Source: Akkermansia massiliensis (GTDB lineage: Bacteria > Verrucomicrobiota > Verrucomicrobiia > Verrucomicrobiales > Akkermansiaceae). Taken from it: a DNA stretch of 64,000 nucleotides. The notes beneath the pieces were generated by a model that saw only the letters and a program-made list of their open reading frames with translations, did not search any database and had not been told where the DNA came from. The translations under genes were made by a program, and so were the position numbers. Shown in pieces: positions 1-7,763 of this stretch; within the stretch, counting starts at the first letter, position 1; the number at the start of each line of letters is the position of its first letter. The DNA lies in the NCBI RefSeq assembly GCF_023516715.1, contig NZ_JAMGSI010000002.1, positions 930,001 through 994,000 of the forward strand, given 5' to 3'.

Positions 1-39
1 GCTTAAGGGTGACAAAATAGCCACCCGTCCCATTGAAGG

Positions 40-735
40 TTACACGGTAATGCGGAGCCATGCTTTGGCGGCCAGGGCGTCCGCGGCGGCGGCCACTTCC
101 GCCTTCCGCTTGCTGGCTCCATGGCCGGAACCGATGGCGTGTCCATGCCAGAAAACGCGGGAGTGAAAACGGTTTTCGGCGTCCCTCTGCCCTTTTTCTT
201 CCGTTTCATAGGAAGGAGTTTCGGGCAGGATGTCCTGAAGAATGGCCTGGAGTTCCCCCTTGGGGTTGATTTCCTTGGGGTGGGTGGCCGCGGAGTCCAG
301 CGCTTCATGAAGAACGCGCAGGGCCACGGCCTTGGCCGTTTCATAGTCGGAGTCCAGCGACATGGCCCCGAAGACGGATTCAAACGTGTTGGCGATGATG
401 GAGTTTTTTCCCCGTCCTCCGGCCCGTTCCTCCCCTTTTCCCAGGGCAATATATTTGTCCAGCCCCAGGATGAAGCCGTATTTGCCCAGATTGGCGCGGC
501 TGACGGTGCGGGCGCGCAGTTGGGTCAGCTCCCCTTCCGGAGACTGGGGCATGTGGCGGTAAAGGTACTGTGTGACGGCAAGCTGTAAAATGGCGTCGCC
601 CAGGAATTCCAGCCGTTCATATGTCCGGCGCGTTTCCGGCTTGCTGTCCGTGCTGGGGTGGGTGAGGGCCTGCACGAGCAGGTCCGGGTTTTTGAAACGG
701 TAACCCAGCTTGTCTTCCAGCGCGGTATAGTTCAT
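40..735 (-). CDS. rnc: Ribonuclease III
   Basis: Double-strand-specific endoribonuclease that processes rRNA precursors and structured mRNAs in the cytoplasm. The 231-residue product has the usual family length. The signature ERLEFLGDA is at residues 40-48, with the catalytic Glu and Asp inside it. The second metal-ligand helix is near residues 112-125 (IIANTFES), with the conserved Glu at 119. A double-stranded RNA-binding domain follows from about residue 155 (PKGELQAILQ... to a KRKAE motif). The ATG at 735 was chosen because family members begin a few residues before the LEDKLGYRFKNP segment; the open frame continues upstream to 807 without similarity. One oddity is Asn116 where E. coli RNase III has Asp114. 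A promoter lies immediately upstream, so the mRNA may have almost no leader. The identification is firm. Confidence 0.96.
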   Translation of the reverse strand: MNYTALEDKLGYRFKNPDLLVQALTHPSTDSKPETRRTYERLEFLGDAILQLAVTQYLYRHMPQSPEGELTQLRARTVSRANLGKYGFILGLDKYIALGKGEERAGGRGKNSIIANTFESVFGAMSLDSDYETAKAVALRVLHEALDSAATHPKEINPKGELQAILQDILPETPSYETEEKGQRDAENRFHSRVFWHGHAIGSGHGASKRKAEVAAAADALAAKAWLRITV

Positions 736-742
736 CCCGGAA

Positions 743-771
743 ATGCTAGGGCCGCTAATTAGGAAATGCAA
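743..771 (-). promoter_or_regulatory. Putative promoter of rnc, possibly leaderless
   Basis: On the minus strand a TTGCAT box (766-771) and a TAGCAT box (743-748) are separated by 17 nt. Transcription would start near 736, directly at the rnc start codon (735). It is a consensus-like sigma-70 promoter, read by eye. Confidence 0.45.
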
Positions 772-841
772 CTCCAAAGGAAGGGTGTTTCCGGCAGGGC
801 GGGGCACGCCTTTTCCGCGTCATCCCAGCCGCTCCGCGGCT

Positions 842-869
842 TTGACATATGGCTGGAGAGGTGTAGGAT
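842..869 (+). promoter_or_regulatory. Putative promoter of flavin reductase gene
   Basis: A perfect TTGACA (842-847) is followed after 16 nt by TAGGAT (864-869). The expected start near 876 leaves a leader of about 22 nt before the ATG at 898. It argues against the in-frame ATG at 868, which lies inside the -10 box. Confidence 0.5.
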
Positions 870-897
870 GGTACGCGAACGAACGTTAGAGACCGCG

Positions 898-1401
898 ATG
901 AAAAAGATTGATCCAAAGGAGATTCGGGATAACGCCATGCAGTTGATCGGGCACGACTGGATGCTGGTGACGGCTGGAACGCCGGAGCATTTCAATATGA
1001 TGACGGCCAGCTGGGGCGGCCTGGGCTTCATGTGGAAGAAGCCCGTGGCATTCGTGGTTATCCGTCCCCAGCGCCATACCTTCGGCTTCATTGAGGCCGG
1101 GGAGGAGTTCACGCTTTCCTTCTTCAGCCATGAGTACCACAAGGCGCTGACTGTTTGCGGCACCACGAGCGGACGGGATACGGACAAGGTGGCCGCCTCC
1201 GGACTGACGCCGTACGCAACGGAGAACGGCAACGTGAGTTTTATGGAAGCGCGCCTGGTGCTGGAATGCCGCAAACTGTATGCGGAGGCTCTCAGTCCGG
1301 AAGCCTTTCTGGACAAGACCATTGTACCGGAGTGGTACGCCGCGCGGGATTTCCACAAGATGTACATCGTGGAGATTCTGAACGTTTGGGTGAAGGAATA
1401 A
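898..1401 (+). CDS. Flavin reductase-like FMN-binding split-barrel protein
   Basis: A 167-residue protein of the flavin reductase-like / flavoredoxin family, small cytoplasmic FMN-binding split-barrel proteins that act as reductases or electron carriers. The sequence opens MKKIDPKEIRDN and then shows the family pattern: DWMLVTAG, MTASWGGLGFMWKKPVAFVVIRP, the FIEAGEEFTLSFF strand, and the HKALTVCGTTSGRD loop near residues 80-95. The start at 898 is preferred because a promoter -10 box covers the alternative ATG at 868, and because relatives start with this MK-x-IDP sequence. The gene is divergent from rnc and convergent with recF, with no operon partner. The substrate cannot be told from sequence. 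The family is clear; the physiological role is unknown. Confidence 0.86.
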   Translation: MKKIDPKEIRDNAMQLIGHDWMLVTAGTPEHFNMMTASWGGLGFMWKKPVAFVVIRPQRHTFGFIEAGEEFTLSFFSHEYHKALTVCGTTSGRDTDKVAASGLTPYATENGNVSFMEARLVLECRKLYAEALSPEAFLDKTIVPEWYAARDFHKMYIVEILNVWVKE

Positions 1402-1458
1402 CGTGCCGGAAATGCCGCCGGGGTGAATTCTTGTTTATCGTGATTCTCCTCAGTTTGT

Positions 1459-2514
1459 TTAGAGCGGTTTGAGCGTGGAATCCTCCAGCCGGAAGGACGG
1501 CAGGGGGCACGGGGTATCGTGCAGCCAGTCCAGATGGGTGGTGGTGATGAGGCTTTGCGCGTCCGCCGGGAGCGATTGCAGAAAGGCCACCCGGCGCGTG
1601 GGGTCCAGCTCCCCGAAGACGTCGTCAATCAGGTGGATGGGCGTATGCCCCGTTTCTTCCGTGAGCAGGGAGGATTGGGCCAGCTTCATGGAGATGGCGA
1701 TGGTGCGCTGCTGCCCTTCAGAGGCGAACTGTGCGGCGCTCCTGCCGTTCAGCGTGATGTCCAGGTCGTCCCGGTGGGGGCCGTTCTGGGTTTGCCCGTA
1801 CCGGATGTCCCGGTCCACGGCGGCGCACAGCCGTTCATACAGGTCCCCTTCCTCCGAGGCGCGGTAGGCCACGGCCACCTGTTCCTCCCGTTCGCCGATG
1901 CTGCGGTAGGCGAGGGTGATGTGGGGGGCCAGCAGCGTCAGCAGGCTGGCGCGCAGGCTTTTCAGTTCCGTGCCGTGCAGGGCCAGCTGGCGCGTGTAGG
2001 CGTCCAGCTGCAGCTTGTCCCTGTGCCTGTGCTTGAGCAGGTAGTTGCGCGTTTTCAGCGCCCTCCGGTAGCTGAACAGGGCCAGCCTGTAGCCGGGGTG
2101 CCACTGGCTGCCCAGAAAGTCCATGTATTTTCTGCGGGCGTCCGCTCCGGCCTGCACCAGGGAAAGATCGTCATTCCCCATCCATACCACGGGGTAGCTG
2201 TCAGCCAGATAGCTGCGCTGGTCCTTGCGCGGCTCTCCGTTGACGCGGAGGTCCGGAGCGTCCGGGGTCCACAGGATGCGCCGGGCCTGCCCCGGCAGCT
2301 CTCCGCGGATGCCGAAGGCCTGCTTTCCGTGGGCGGCCAGCGGGCCGGGCCGGGCGGTGCGCGGGGATTGCAGGCGCAGCAGGAAGCAGACGGCTTCCAG
2401 CAGGCTGGTTTTTCCCTGCGCGTTGTTTCCCAGGATGATGGCCCCCTGCTGCGGAATCTGCCAGGAGAAGCTTCCGTAGCAGCGGAAGTCCATTAATTTC
2501 AGCCTGGAGATCAT
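1459..2514 (-). CDS. recF: DNA replication and repair protein RecF
   Basis: SMC-like ATPase that binds single/double-strand DNA junctions and helps RecO and RecR load RecA at gaps. The 351 residues match the family length. Walker A is at residues 29-37 (GNNAQGKTS). The ABC-type signature SEGQQRT is near residue 264. Walker B is LIDDVFGELDPTRR near 295, and a TTTHLDWL switch segment follows. It is the last gene of a minus-strand run cmk-plsC-recF, starting 19 nt after plsC ends, so it is probably co-transcribed. This differs from the dnaA-dnaN-recF layout of many bacteria. It converges on the flavin reductase gene with a 57-nt gap that contains no clear terminator. Identification is firm. Confidence 0.96.
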   Translation of the reverse strand: MISRLKLMDFRCYGSFSWQIPQQGAIILGNNAQGKTSLLEAVCFLLRLQSPRTARPGPLAAHGKQAFGIRGELPGQARRILWTPDAPDLRVNGEPRKDQRSYLADSYPVVWMGNDDLSLVQAGADARRKYMDFLGSQWHPGYRLALFSYRRALKTRNYLLKHRHRDKLQLDAYTRQLALHGTELKSLRASLLTLLAPHITLAYRSIGEREEQVAVAYRASEEGDLYERLCAAVDRDIRYGQTQNGPHRDDLDITLNGRSAAQFASEGQQRTIAISMKLAQSSLLTEETGHTPIHLIDDVFGELDPTRRVAFLQSLPADAQSLITTTHLDWLHDTPCPLPSFRLEDSTLKPL

Positions 2515-2533
2515 GGGGCAGGGGAAGGAGGGA

Positions 2534-3145
2534 TTATTCCGCAGGGAGGGCGCGGATGGCGTCCATGATCCTGTCCGTCAAATGCTGGTACGCCTCTTTT
2601 CCCTTGGCGTTAAGTTCCGCCGGAGTAAAGGGGATGGGATCTCCCACCGTGACCGTGACGGGGTGGAGTTTGGGGAAGCGGGCGCCGATGGGGAAGGCTT
2701 CATACGCTCCGCTGATGCGCAGGGGCTGCACGGGAACCTTCGTCTTGCTCAGAATGAGGCCGATGCCCCCCATGCCGTCGTGGATTTCACCGTCCGGAGT
2801 GCGGGAACCTTCCGGGAAGACGAGCACGCGCTTGCCGGATTTCAGCAGGCGGATGACGTGCTTGAGGCTGGCGGCGTCCGGGTTTTCCTGGTCGATCGGG
2901 ATGGCCAGGCAAAGCGGAAGCGCCCATTTGAAAATGCCCCGGAACAGGGTCTTGCGGGCAAAGAAATAGATGCCGTCCTCATAGGAGATGCCCAGCATGG
3001 GCGGGTCCAGAAAGCTCTGGTGGTTGCTGACGATGAGCACGGGGCCGTCTTCAATGAGCTTTTCCCGGTTGACGACTTTCCAGGAAAAGAAGGCTTTGGA
3101 AATGCTTTTAAAGAGCGTGTAGAAAACCCAGTAGAAGGAGTTCAT
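2534..3145 (-). CDS. plsC: 1-acyl-sn-glycerol-3-phosphate acyltransferase (PlsC family)
   Basis: Membrane-associated acyltransferase that makes phosphatidic acid from lysophosphatidic acid in phospholipid synthesis. The 203-residue protein has the catalytic NHQSFLD motif (HX4D; His42, Asp47). The substrate-binding FPEGSRTPDG block is at about 110-119, and VPVQPLRISGAYEA is motif IV. An N-terminal hydrophobic, amphipathic segment fits membrane attachment. Its start overlaps the cmk stop by 4 nt (ATGA), which points to translational coupling, and recF follows 19 nt later. The pairing of cmk with plsC is common in bacteria. Acyl-donor preference cannot be read from sequence. Confidence 0.92.
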   Translation of the reverse strand: MNSFYWVFYTLFKSISKAFFSWKVVNREKLIEDGPVLIVSNHQSFLDPPMLGISYEDGIYFFARKTLFRGIFKWALPLCLAIPIDQENPDAASLKHVIRLLKSGKRVLVFPEGSRTPDGEIHDGMGGIGLILSKTKVPVQPLRISGAYEAFPIGARFPKLHPVTVTVGDPIPFTPAELNAKGKEAYQHLTDRIMDAIRALPAE

Positions 3146-3783
3146 CTGGCGGAGAGTTTTTGTTGAATGTTGTCGGTAATGAAACGGACGACCTGGTCGA
3201 TCGTCATGTCTGACGTATCCACCAGCAGGGCGTCCGGAGCCTGGGCCAGCGGGGCGGTGGCGCGGGAGGAGTCCTTGCGGTCCCGTTCCGCAATGGAGTC
3301 CGTCAGGCCTTCCGCGGCGCGGCGGGAGGCCCTCACTTCCTCGGAGGCGGTGACGAAGTACTTGAACGGCGTGTCCGGAAATACCACGGTGCCTATGTCC
3401 CTGCCTTCCATCACCACGGGTTCCCGGCGGTTGTATTCCCGCTGCCGTTCCACCAGCAGGGAGCGCACTTCCGGAATGGCCGCGATGGTGGAGACGTGGT
3501 CGTTAACCTGCGGGCGCGTGAGTTCTTCACCCAGCACGCGTTCCCCGCACAGGACCACGGAGCGGCTGCCGTCCTTTCCGAAGGAGAGGGGAACGGAGGA
3601 CAGCGCTTCCAGCACGGCGGCCGTGTCCGCAGGGTCGATGCCCTGTTCCAGCATATACCAGGTGACGGCCCGGTACATGGCCCCGGTGTTGATGAACGTG
3701 TAGCCGAGGCGGTCCGCGATGAGCTTGGCGACGGTGGATTTTCCGGATGCGGCGGGACCGTCAATGGCGATGGCTGGATGCAT
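3142..3783 (-). CDS. cmk: Cytidylate kinase
   Basis: Phosphorylates CMP and dCMP to the diphosphates in pyrimidine nucleotide salvage and supply. The 213-residue protein begins with the P-loop GPAASGKST at residues 9-17, followed by the family block LGYTFINTGAMYRA. The conserved MEGRDIGTVVFPD motif is near residues 125-137, and the R-D-x-x-D-S lid region near 167-172 is also family-typical. It heads a minus-strand run in which plsC overlaps it by 4 nt. The divergent neighbour is the bifunctional acyltransferase, 138 nt away, so the promoter should lie in that gap. Identification is firm. Confidence 0.96.
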   Translation of the reverse strand: MHPAIAIDGPAASGKSTVAKLIADRLGYTFINTGAMYRAVTWYMLEQGIDPADTAAVLEALSSVPLSFGKDGSRSVVLCGERVLGEELTRPQVNDHVSTIAAIPEVRSLLVERQREYNRREPVVMEGRDIGTVVFPDTPFKYFVTASEEVRASRRAAEGLTDSIAERDRKDSSRATAPLAQAPDALLVDTSDMTIDQVVRFITDNIQQKLSAR

Positions 3784-3921
3784 GAGTGTCTTCTATGTTG
3801 GAAATGGGGGCTAAAGCCGCTTGGATTGTAGCTTTGCGCCCCGTGGAAATCAAGACTGCGTTCCGGCGGCCCGTGCAAAAAGAGTTTCACTTTTTCCTGT
3901 AAATCCGTTATACAGCGGGGC

Positions 3922-5763
3922 ATGGCCCAACTCAAACACCCGAAGATGGTGGACATCAGAGACATTTTGGATGAGAATACGCGCCTTCCCGCCCTGGTGG
4001 CCGCGTCCGCCGAAAAGTTGCTGGGCCTGGAACGCTTGAACAAGGCGTACGACAAGATCGTGCGCGACAAGGAATCCGGTTCTCCGGAGAATTTCTTCCA
4101 GCTTGCTTCCAGACATTTGAACCTGAAGCTGCAACTGCGCCCGGGGGATCTGGAAAATATCCCCAAGAAAGGGCCGGTGGTCGTGGTCGCCAACCATCCG
4201 CACGGCCTGTCGGACGGCATCATGTTCGGAGAGCTGCTCACCCGCGTGAGGGAGGACGTCCGCATTCTGGCGAACGAACAGCTTTCCCTGTGCCAGGAGT
4301 TGGAACCCTGGCTGATCAAGGTGGACGTGTACGAGGATGAGAACGCCAAGCGCAAGAATCTCTCCGGCATGCGCAAGATGATCTCCTGGCTGCGGAAGGG
4401 CGGCGTGCTGGGCATTTTCCCCGCCGGCACGGCCTCCAGCTTTTCCCTGGCCCACAAGAGGGTGACGGACGATCCCTGGAACGCGAACATCGCCGCCATC
4501 ATCCGCATGACGAAGGCGACGGTGGTTCCCGTGCATTTTCCGGGGCGCAACAGTCTGCTGTTCCAGGGCGTTTCCCTCATCAACCGCAAGGCGCGCGTGG
4601 CTTTCCTTCCCCGTGAAGTGGGGCGTGACGGGCGCCGTACGCACCGCATCGTGGTGGGCAAGCCCATTCCGTTCAGCCAGCTTGGGCAGTATGATTCCGA
4701 TGAAGCCATGGTTTCCCATCTGCGCCTGCGCACCTACCTGCTGGGCAAGAGTTATGAAAAGAGCCGCCGTCCCCATGTGCACAGGAAGGACCGGAAGGCG
4801 AAGATGGCCGCACTGATTCCGCCCGTTTCCGTGCAGGACATGCAGGCGGAGATTGACGCACTGCCCGCGGAATGCCTGCATGCCCGCCAGGAGAACGGAG
4901 ACTGGGACGTGTACGTGGCGGACGCCCTGCAAATCCCCAATATCCTGATTGAAATAGGGCGCTTGAGGGAATACACCTTCCGCCAGGTGGGGGAGGGCTC
5001 CGGCAAGGCGTGCGACCTGGACACGTACGACAACCATTACAAGCACCTGTTCCTGTGGGACAGGACCCACCGGAAGATTGCAGGGGCCTACCGCATGGGG
5101 GAGACGGACAAGATCATCGCCCGCTACGGCGTGAAAGGGCTGTATAACGGGGAATATTTCTCCTTTACCCCCGCCGCCCTGAAGGTGCTGGACCGCTCCC
5201 TGGAAATGGGACGCGCCTTCATCGTGCCGGAATACCAGAAAAGGCCGCTGGCCCTCGGCTTCATCTGGGAGGGCATCGGCCAGTTCATGGCCCGCAACCA
5301 CCATTACCGCTACCTGTTCGGCACGGTAAGCATCTCCCGTGATTACACCAACCTTTCCCGTGCCCTCATCGTCTCCTACCTGAAGGCGCATGAAATGGAC
5401 TCCGTGCTGGTGCATGAGGTGAAAGCCTACAATCCGCCCCGCAAGGCGGACCTGAAAAGGTCGGAATCCTGTATCCTGCCCATTGGCCTGACGGACGCCC
5501 AGGGGCTCTCCCAGCTCGTGGCGGACATTGAGGAGGACGGCAAGGGAATTCCCGTGCTGCTGCGCCAGTACCTGAAGCTGAACGGAAAAATCCTGTCCTT
5601 CAGCGTGGACAAGCATTTCGGCGATGTGCTGGACTGCCTGATCCTGGTGGACATTTTCAAGTCTCCGGAGCGTTCCATCAAGCGCTACATGGGGAAGGAC
5701 ACGTACGAACAGCTGCTGCCCTATATGCAGCGGGAGAGGGAAGAGGAGAAGGCGGCGGAATAG
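3922..5763 (+). CDS. Fused lysophospholipid-type O-acyltransferase and GNAT N-acyltransferase, OlsF-like
   Basis: A 613-residue two-domain protein. The N-terminal third is a PlsC-like acyltransferase: NHPHGLSD with His92 and Asp98, the FPAGTASS block near residues 168-175, and the PVHFPG strand. The C-terminal part (about 330-570) looks like the hemolysin-type GNAT domain of N-acyltransferases such as OlsB, with GAYRMGETD, YFSFTPAALKVLDRSLEMGRAFI, and the FGTVSISRDYTNLSRALI region. In OlsF enzymes (Serratia, Flavobacterium) the same order of domains makes a diacylated amino acid (ornithine) lipid in one protein: the C-terminal half N-acylates the amino acid and the N-terminal half O-acylates the product. 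By inference this gene makes an aminolipid such as an ornithine or glycine lipid. It is a single gene, divergent from cmk. The head-group amino acid is unknown. Confidence 0.8.
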   Translation: MAQLKHPKMVDIRDILDENTRLPALVAASAEKLLGLERLNKAYDKIVRDKESGSPENFFQLASRHLNLKLQLRPGDLENIPKKGPVVVVANHPHGLSDGIMFGELLTRVREDVRILANEQLSLCQELEPWLIKVDVYEDENAKRKNLSGMRKMISWLRKGGVLGIFPAGTASSFSLAHKRVTDDPWNANIAAIIRMTKATVVPVHFPGRNSLLFQGVSLINRKARVAFLPREVGRDGRRTHRIVVGKPIPFSQLGQYDSDEAMVSHLRLRTYLLGKSYEKSRRPHVHRKDRKAKMAALIPPVSVQDMQAEIDALPAECLHARQENGDWDVYVADALQIPNILIEIGRLREYTFRQVGEGSGKACDLDTYDNHYKHLFLWDRTHRKIAGAYRMGETDKIIARYGVKGLYNGEYFSFTPAALKVLDRSLEMGRAFIVPEYQKRPLALGFIWEGIGQFMARNHHYRYLFGTVSISRDYTNLSRALIVSYLKAHEMDSVLVHEVKAYNPPRKADLKRSESCILPIGLTDAQGLSQLVADIEEDGKGIPVLLRQYLKLNGKILSFSVDKHFGDVLDCLILVDIFKSPERSIKRYMGKDTYEQLLPYMQREREEEKAAE

Positions 5764-5813
5764 TTCCGCAGGCGTTTTTTGCCGGTTTCCGGTCCGGTTT
5801 TTCCCTTATCCGG

Positions 5814-6710
5814 CTAGTTGAAATGCCTGTAGCCTGACGGAAGGGCGGAGGAGGGTTCCGTCGTCATTTCCCCGATAACGGTGAAGGGCGTTTCCGGGAA
5901 ATGCTCCGCGGCCAGCCGGGCAACCCGCTCCCGGTCGCCGGGACGGAACGTGACCAGCAGCTCGTAATCCTCCCCGTCTCCTGCGGCCTGCGCCGCGGTG
6001 AAGCCCGGGCGCACGGGAAGGAGTTCTGCATGAATGCGGAATCCCAGTCCGGAGGCCGCGGCCAGCCGTGGAAGGTCGGTTCCCAGACCGTCGGAAAGGT
6101 CCATCATGGCGGTGGCCAAGCCGGAGGCGGCCAGTACGCCGCCCTCCCTGACCCGTGGAATGAAGGAAAGATGGTGCCCCGTGGGAAAGCTGCCGCCGAG
6201 CACGCCCGTGACGGCGAGCAGGTCTCCCGCGCGCGCCGTGCTGCGCAGGACGGCTTTCCCTTCCGCAACCTCTCCGGTGAGGGCCACGCTGATGATGAGG
6301 CCGTCTTCCGGCAGTCCGGAGCTTTCCCCTCCGGCAATGCTGATGCCGAATTGCCGTGCCAGCCGTCCCATTCCCCGGTAAATTCCTTCCACCTGGGAGA
6401 CGGGGCGGTCCGCATGCACGAACAGGGTCACCAGCGCGTGAAGCGGTGTGCCGCCCATGGCCGCTATGTCTGAGACGGCCCTAGCCAGCGCCTTCCTGCC
6501 GATCAGTTCGGGATCCGTTCCAGGCAGGAAGTGCATGCCTTCCACCACGCAGTCCGTTTTCAGGAGCAATTGACGGTTTCCGGAGCTCCGGGTCACGGCG
6601 CAATCGTCCCCCGGTCCCGTGACCAGGAAGGCGTTGGAGGGCATCAGGGGCAGGAGCCGGGCCACCAGCGCGTCCTCCCCCGTCTGCCGGATGGTGGGAT
6701 CAGGTTCCAT
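5814..6710 (-). CDS. thiL: Thiamine-monophosphate kinase
   Basis: ATP-dependent kinase that makes thiamine pyrophosphate from thiamine monophosphate, the last step of cofactor synthesis. The 298-residue protein carries the AIRS/ThiL-family motifs: TGPGDDCAV near residues 31-39, LKTDCVVEGMHF, the GGxPLHALVTL block after the DIAAMG helix, IAGGESS, and MDLSDGLGTDLPRLA around 205-220. GDGEDYELLVTF closes the C-terminal domain. The ATG at 6710 lies 11 nt inside the end of the CPBP gene on the same strand, so the two are probably translationally coupled. Longer open frame upstream is only the overlap with the CPBP gene. Identification is firm. Confidence 0.94.
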   Translation of the reverse strand: MEPDPTIRQTGEDALVARLLPLMPSNAFLVTGPGDDCAVTRSSGNRQLLLKTDCVVEGMHFLPGTDPELIGRKALARAVSDIAAMGGTPLHALVTLFVHADRPVSQVEGIYRGMGRLARQFGISIAGGESSGLPEDGLIISVALTGEVAEGKAVLRSTARAGDLLAVTGVLGGSFPTGHHLSFIPRVREGGVLAASGLATAMMDLSDGLGTDLPRLAAASGLGFRIHAELLPVRPGFTAAQAAGDGEDYELLVTFRPGDRERVARLAAEHFPETPFTVIGEMTTEPSSALPSGYRHFN

Positions 6711-7563
6711 AGGGAAGGAGAACGCCGGGATACAGGATGTTGATGAGAGTGGCGGTGTTAAAAATGCAGTGGGCGATGATGGGCGTCCAGATGGAGCCCG
6801 TGTATTCGTACAGCAGCACCAGCATGGCCCCGAAGATTGCCAGCGGAATGAAGGGCACCAGGCTGACGTGGATGATGCCGAAGAGCAGGGACGTGGTGAC
6901 CAGCGCAAACCAGGCGCCCGTGTACTTTTTCATGATTGGGTACAGGTAGCCGCGGAAGATGAGTTCCTCCACCAGCGGGGCCGCGATGGCGGCGCTGAAG
7001 CAGATGACCACAACCAGGGGAATATCGCTGGAATGCCGCAGCACGGAGACGATGGACTGCTCCGCCGGAGCGTGCGTGACCTGTTCAATCCACTGGAACA
7101 GGCCCGCCCTGTCCAGCAGGAAGTGGATGACCAGCACCAGCAGATAGCCCGCCACGGGGGCATAAAGAAGGGCTTTCAGGGAATGTTTTTTCAGCCCTAG
7201 CGCCTCCATTCTGCCTGTGTGGAACATGCGCACCAGCAGGACGAAGGCCAGGATGAGGTTCAGGCAGGTGCCGTTGAAAATCTTGTAGCCGTCCAGCTCC
7301 ATGTTTGTAGTGGTGGGCGGAGCGGAGGCTCCCGGAGGCGTGGCCGCAGCCATCAGGGCGCCCAGGCTGAAGTACAGGACGATGATGCCGCACATGGCGA
7401 TGTCCAGCATGTCCAGATGGTCCACGGGGATGTGCCATTTCAGGGGGCGCTGGATGTTCGGCGCATGGGCCTGGCGGAAGATGCCCACCGCCACGGCGAT
7501 GAACATGACGGCAATCAGGGCGGAGGAGAACAGGGTAATAAGCTGGTCCGTTAATTCATTCAT
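6700..7563 (-). CDS. CPBP family intramembrane metalloprotease
   Basis: Polytopic membrane protein of the CAAX protease / bacteriocin-processing (CPBP, Abi) family. The 287 residues contain about eight hydrophobic segments. The three family motifs are present: EELIFRG (EExxxR, residues about 199-205), FGIIH (FxxxH, about 226-230) and HCIFN (HxxxN, about 263-267). Together these form the proposed metal and catalytic site. The start at 7563 was chosen because the hydrophobic N-terminus begins there; upstream codons encode a non-conserved arginine-rich stretch. Its end overlaps thiL by 11 nt, though no functional link is known. Many bacterial CPBP proteins have no known substrate, and this is one of them. 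Confidence 0.85.
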   Translation of the reverse strand: MNELTDQLITLFSSALIAVMFIAVAVGIFRQAHAPNIQRPLKWHIPVDHLDMLDIAMCGIIVLYFSLGALMAAATPPGASAPPTTTNMELDGYKIFNGTCLNLILAFVLLVRMFHTGRMEALGLKKHSLKALLYAPVAGYLLVLVIHFLLDRAGLFQWIEQVTHAPAEQSIVSVLRHSSDIPLVVVICFSAAIAAPLVEELIFRGYLYPIMKKYTGAWFALVTTSLLFGIIHVSLVPFIPLAIFGAMLVLLYEYTGSIWTPIIAHCIFNTATLINILYPGVLLPYGT

Positions 7564-7763
7564 GAAACAGGTATGCGTGGAATAGGCCGCCCTTCCGGAG
7601 CGCCACGCCGGAATAAGGACACCTGCTTCTTTAGTGAAAACACGGTGATTTTCCAGCAGAAAGTGAGCTATCGCCCCGTACTCCGCAAAAAAAATCATGA
7701 AGGAAGGGAATGAATACTTTTCAAAGAAAAGCGGGTATGCTACATTTCCAACGGATTATTGCC

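Noticed and set aside
7564-7763. Possible TPP riboswitch before the CPBP-thiL pair
   Set aside because: The conserved TPP elements (CUGAGA and ACCUGAUC-like words) are not seen in this divergent gap.
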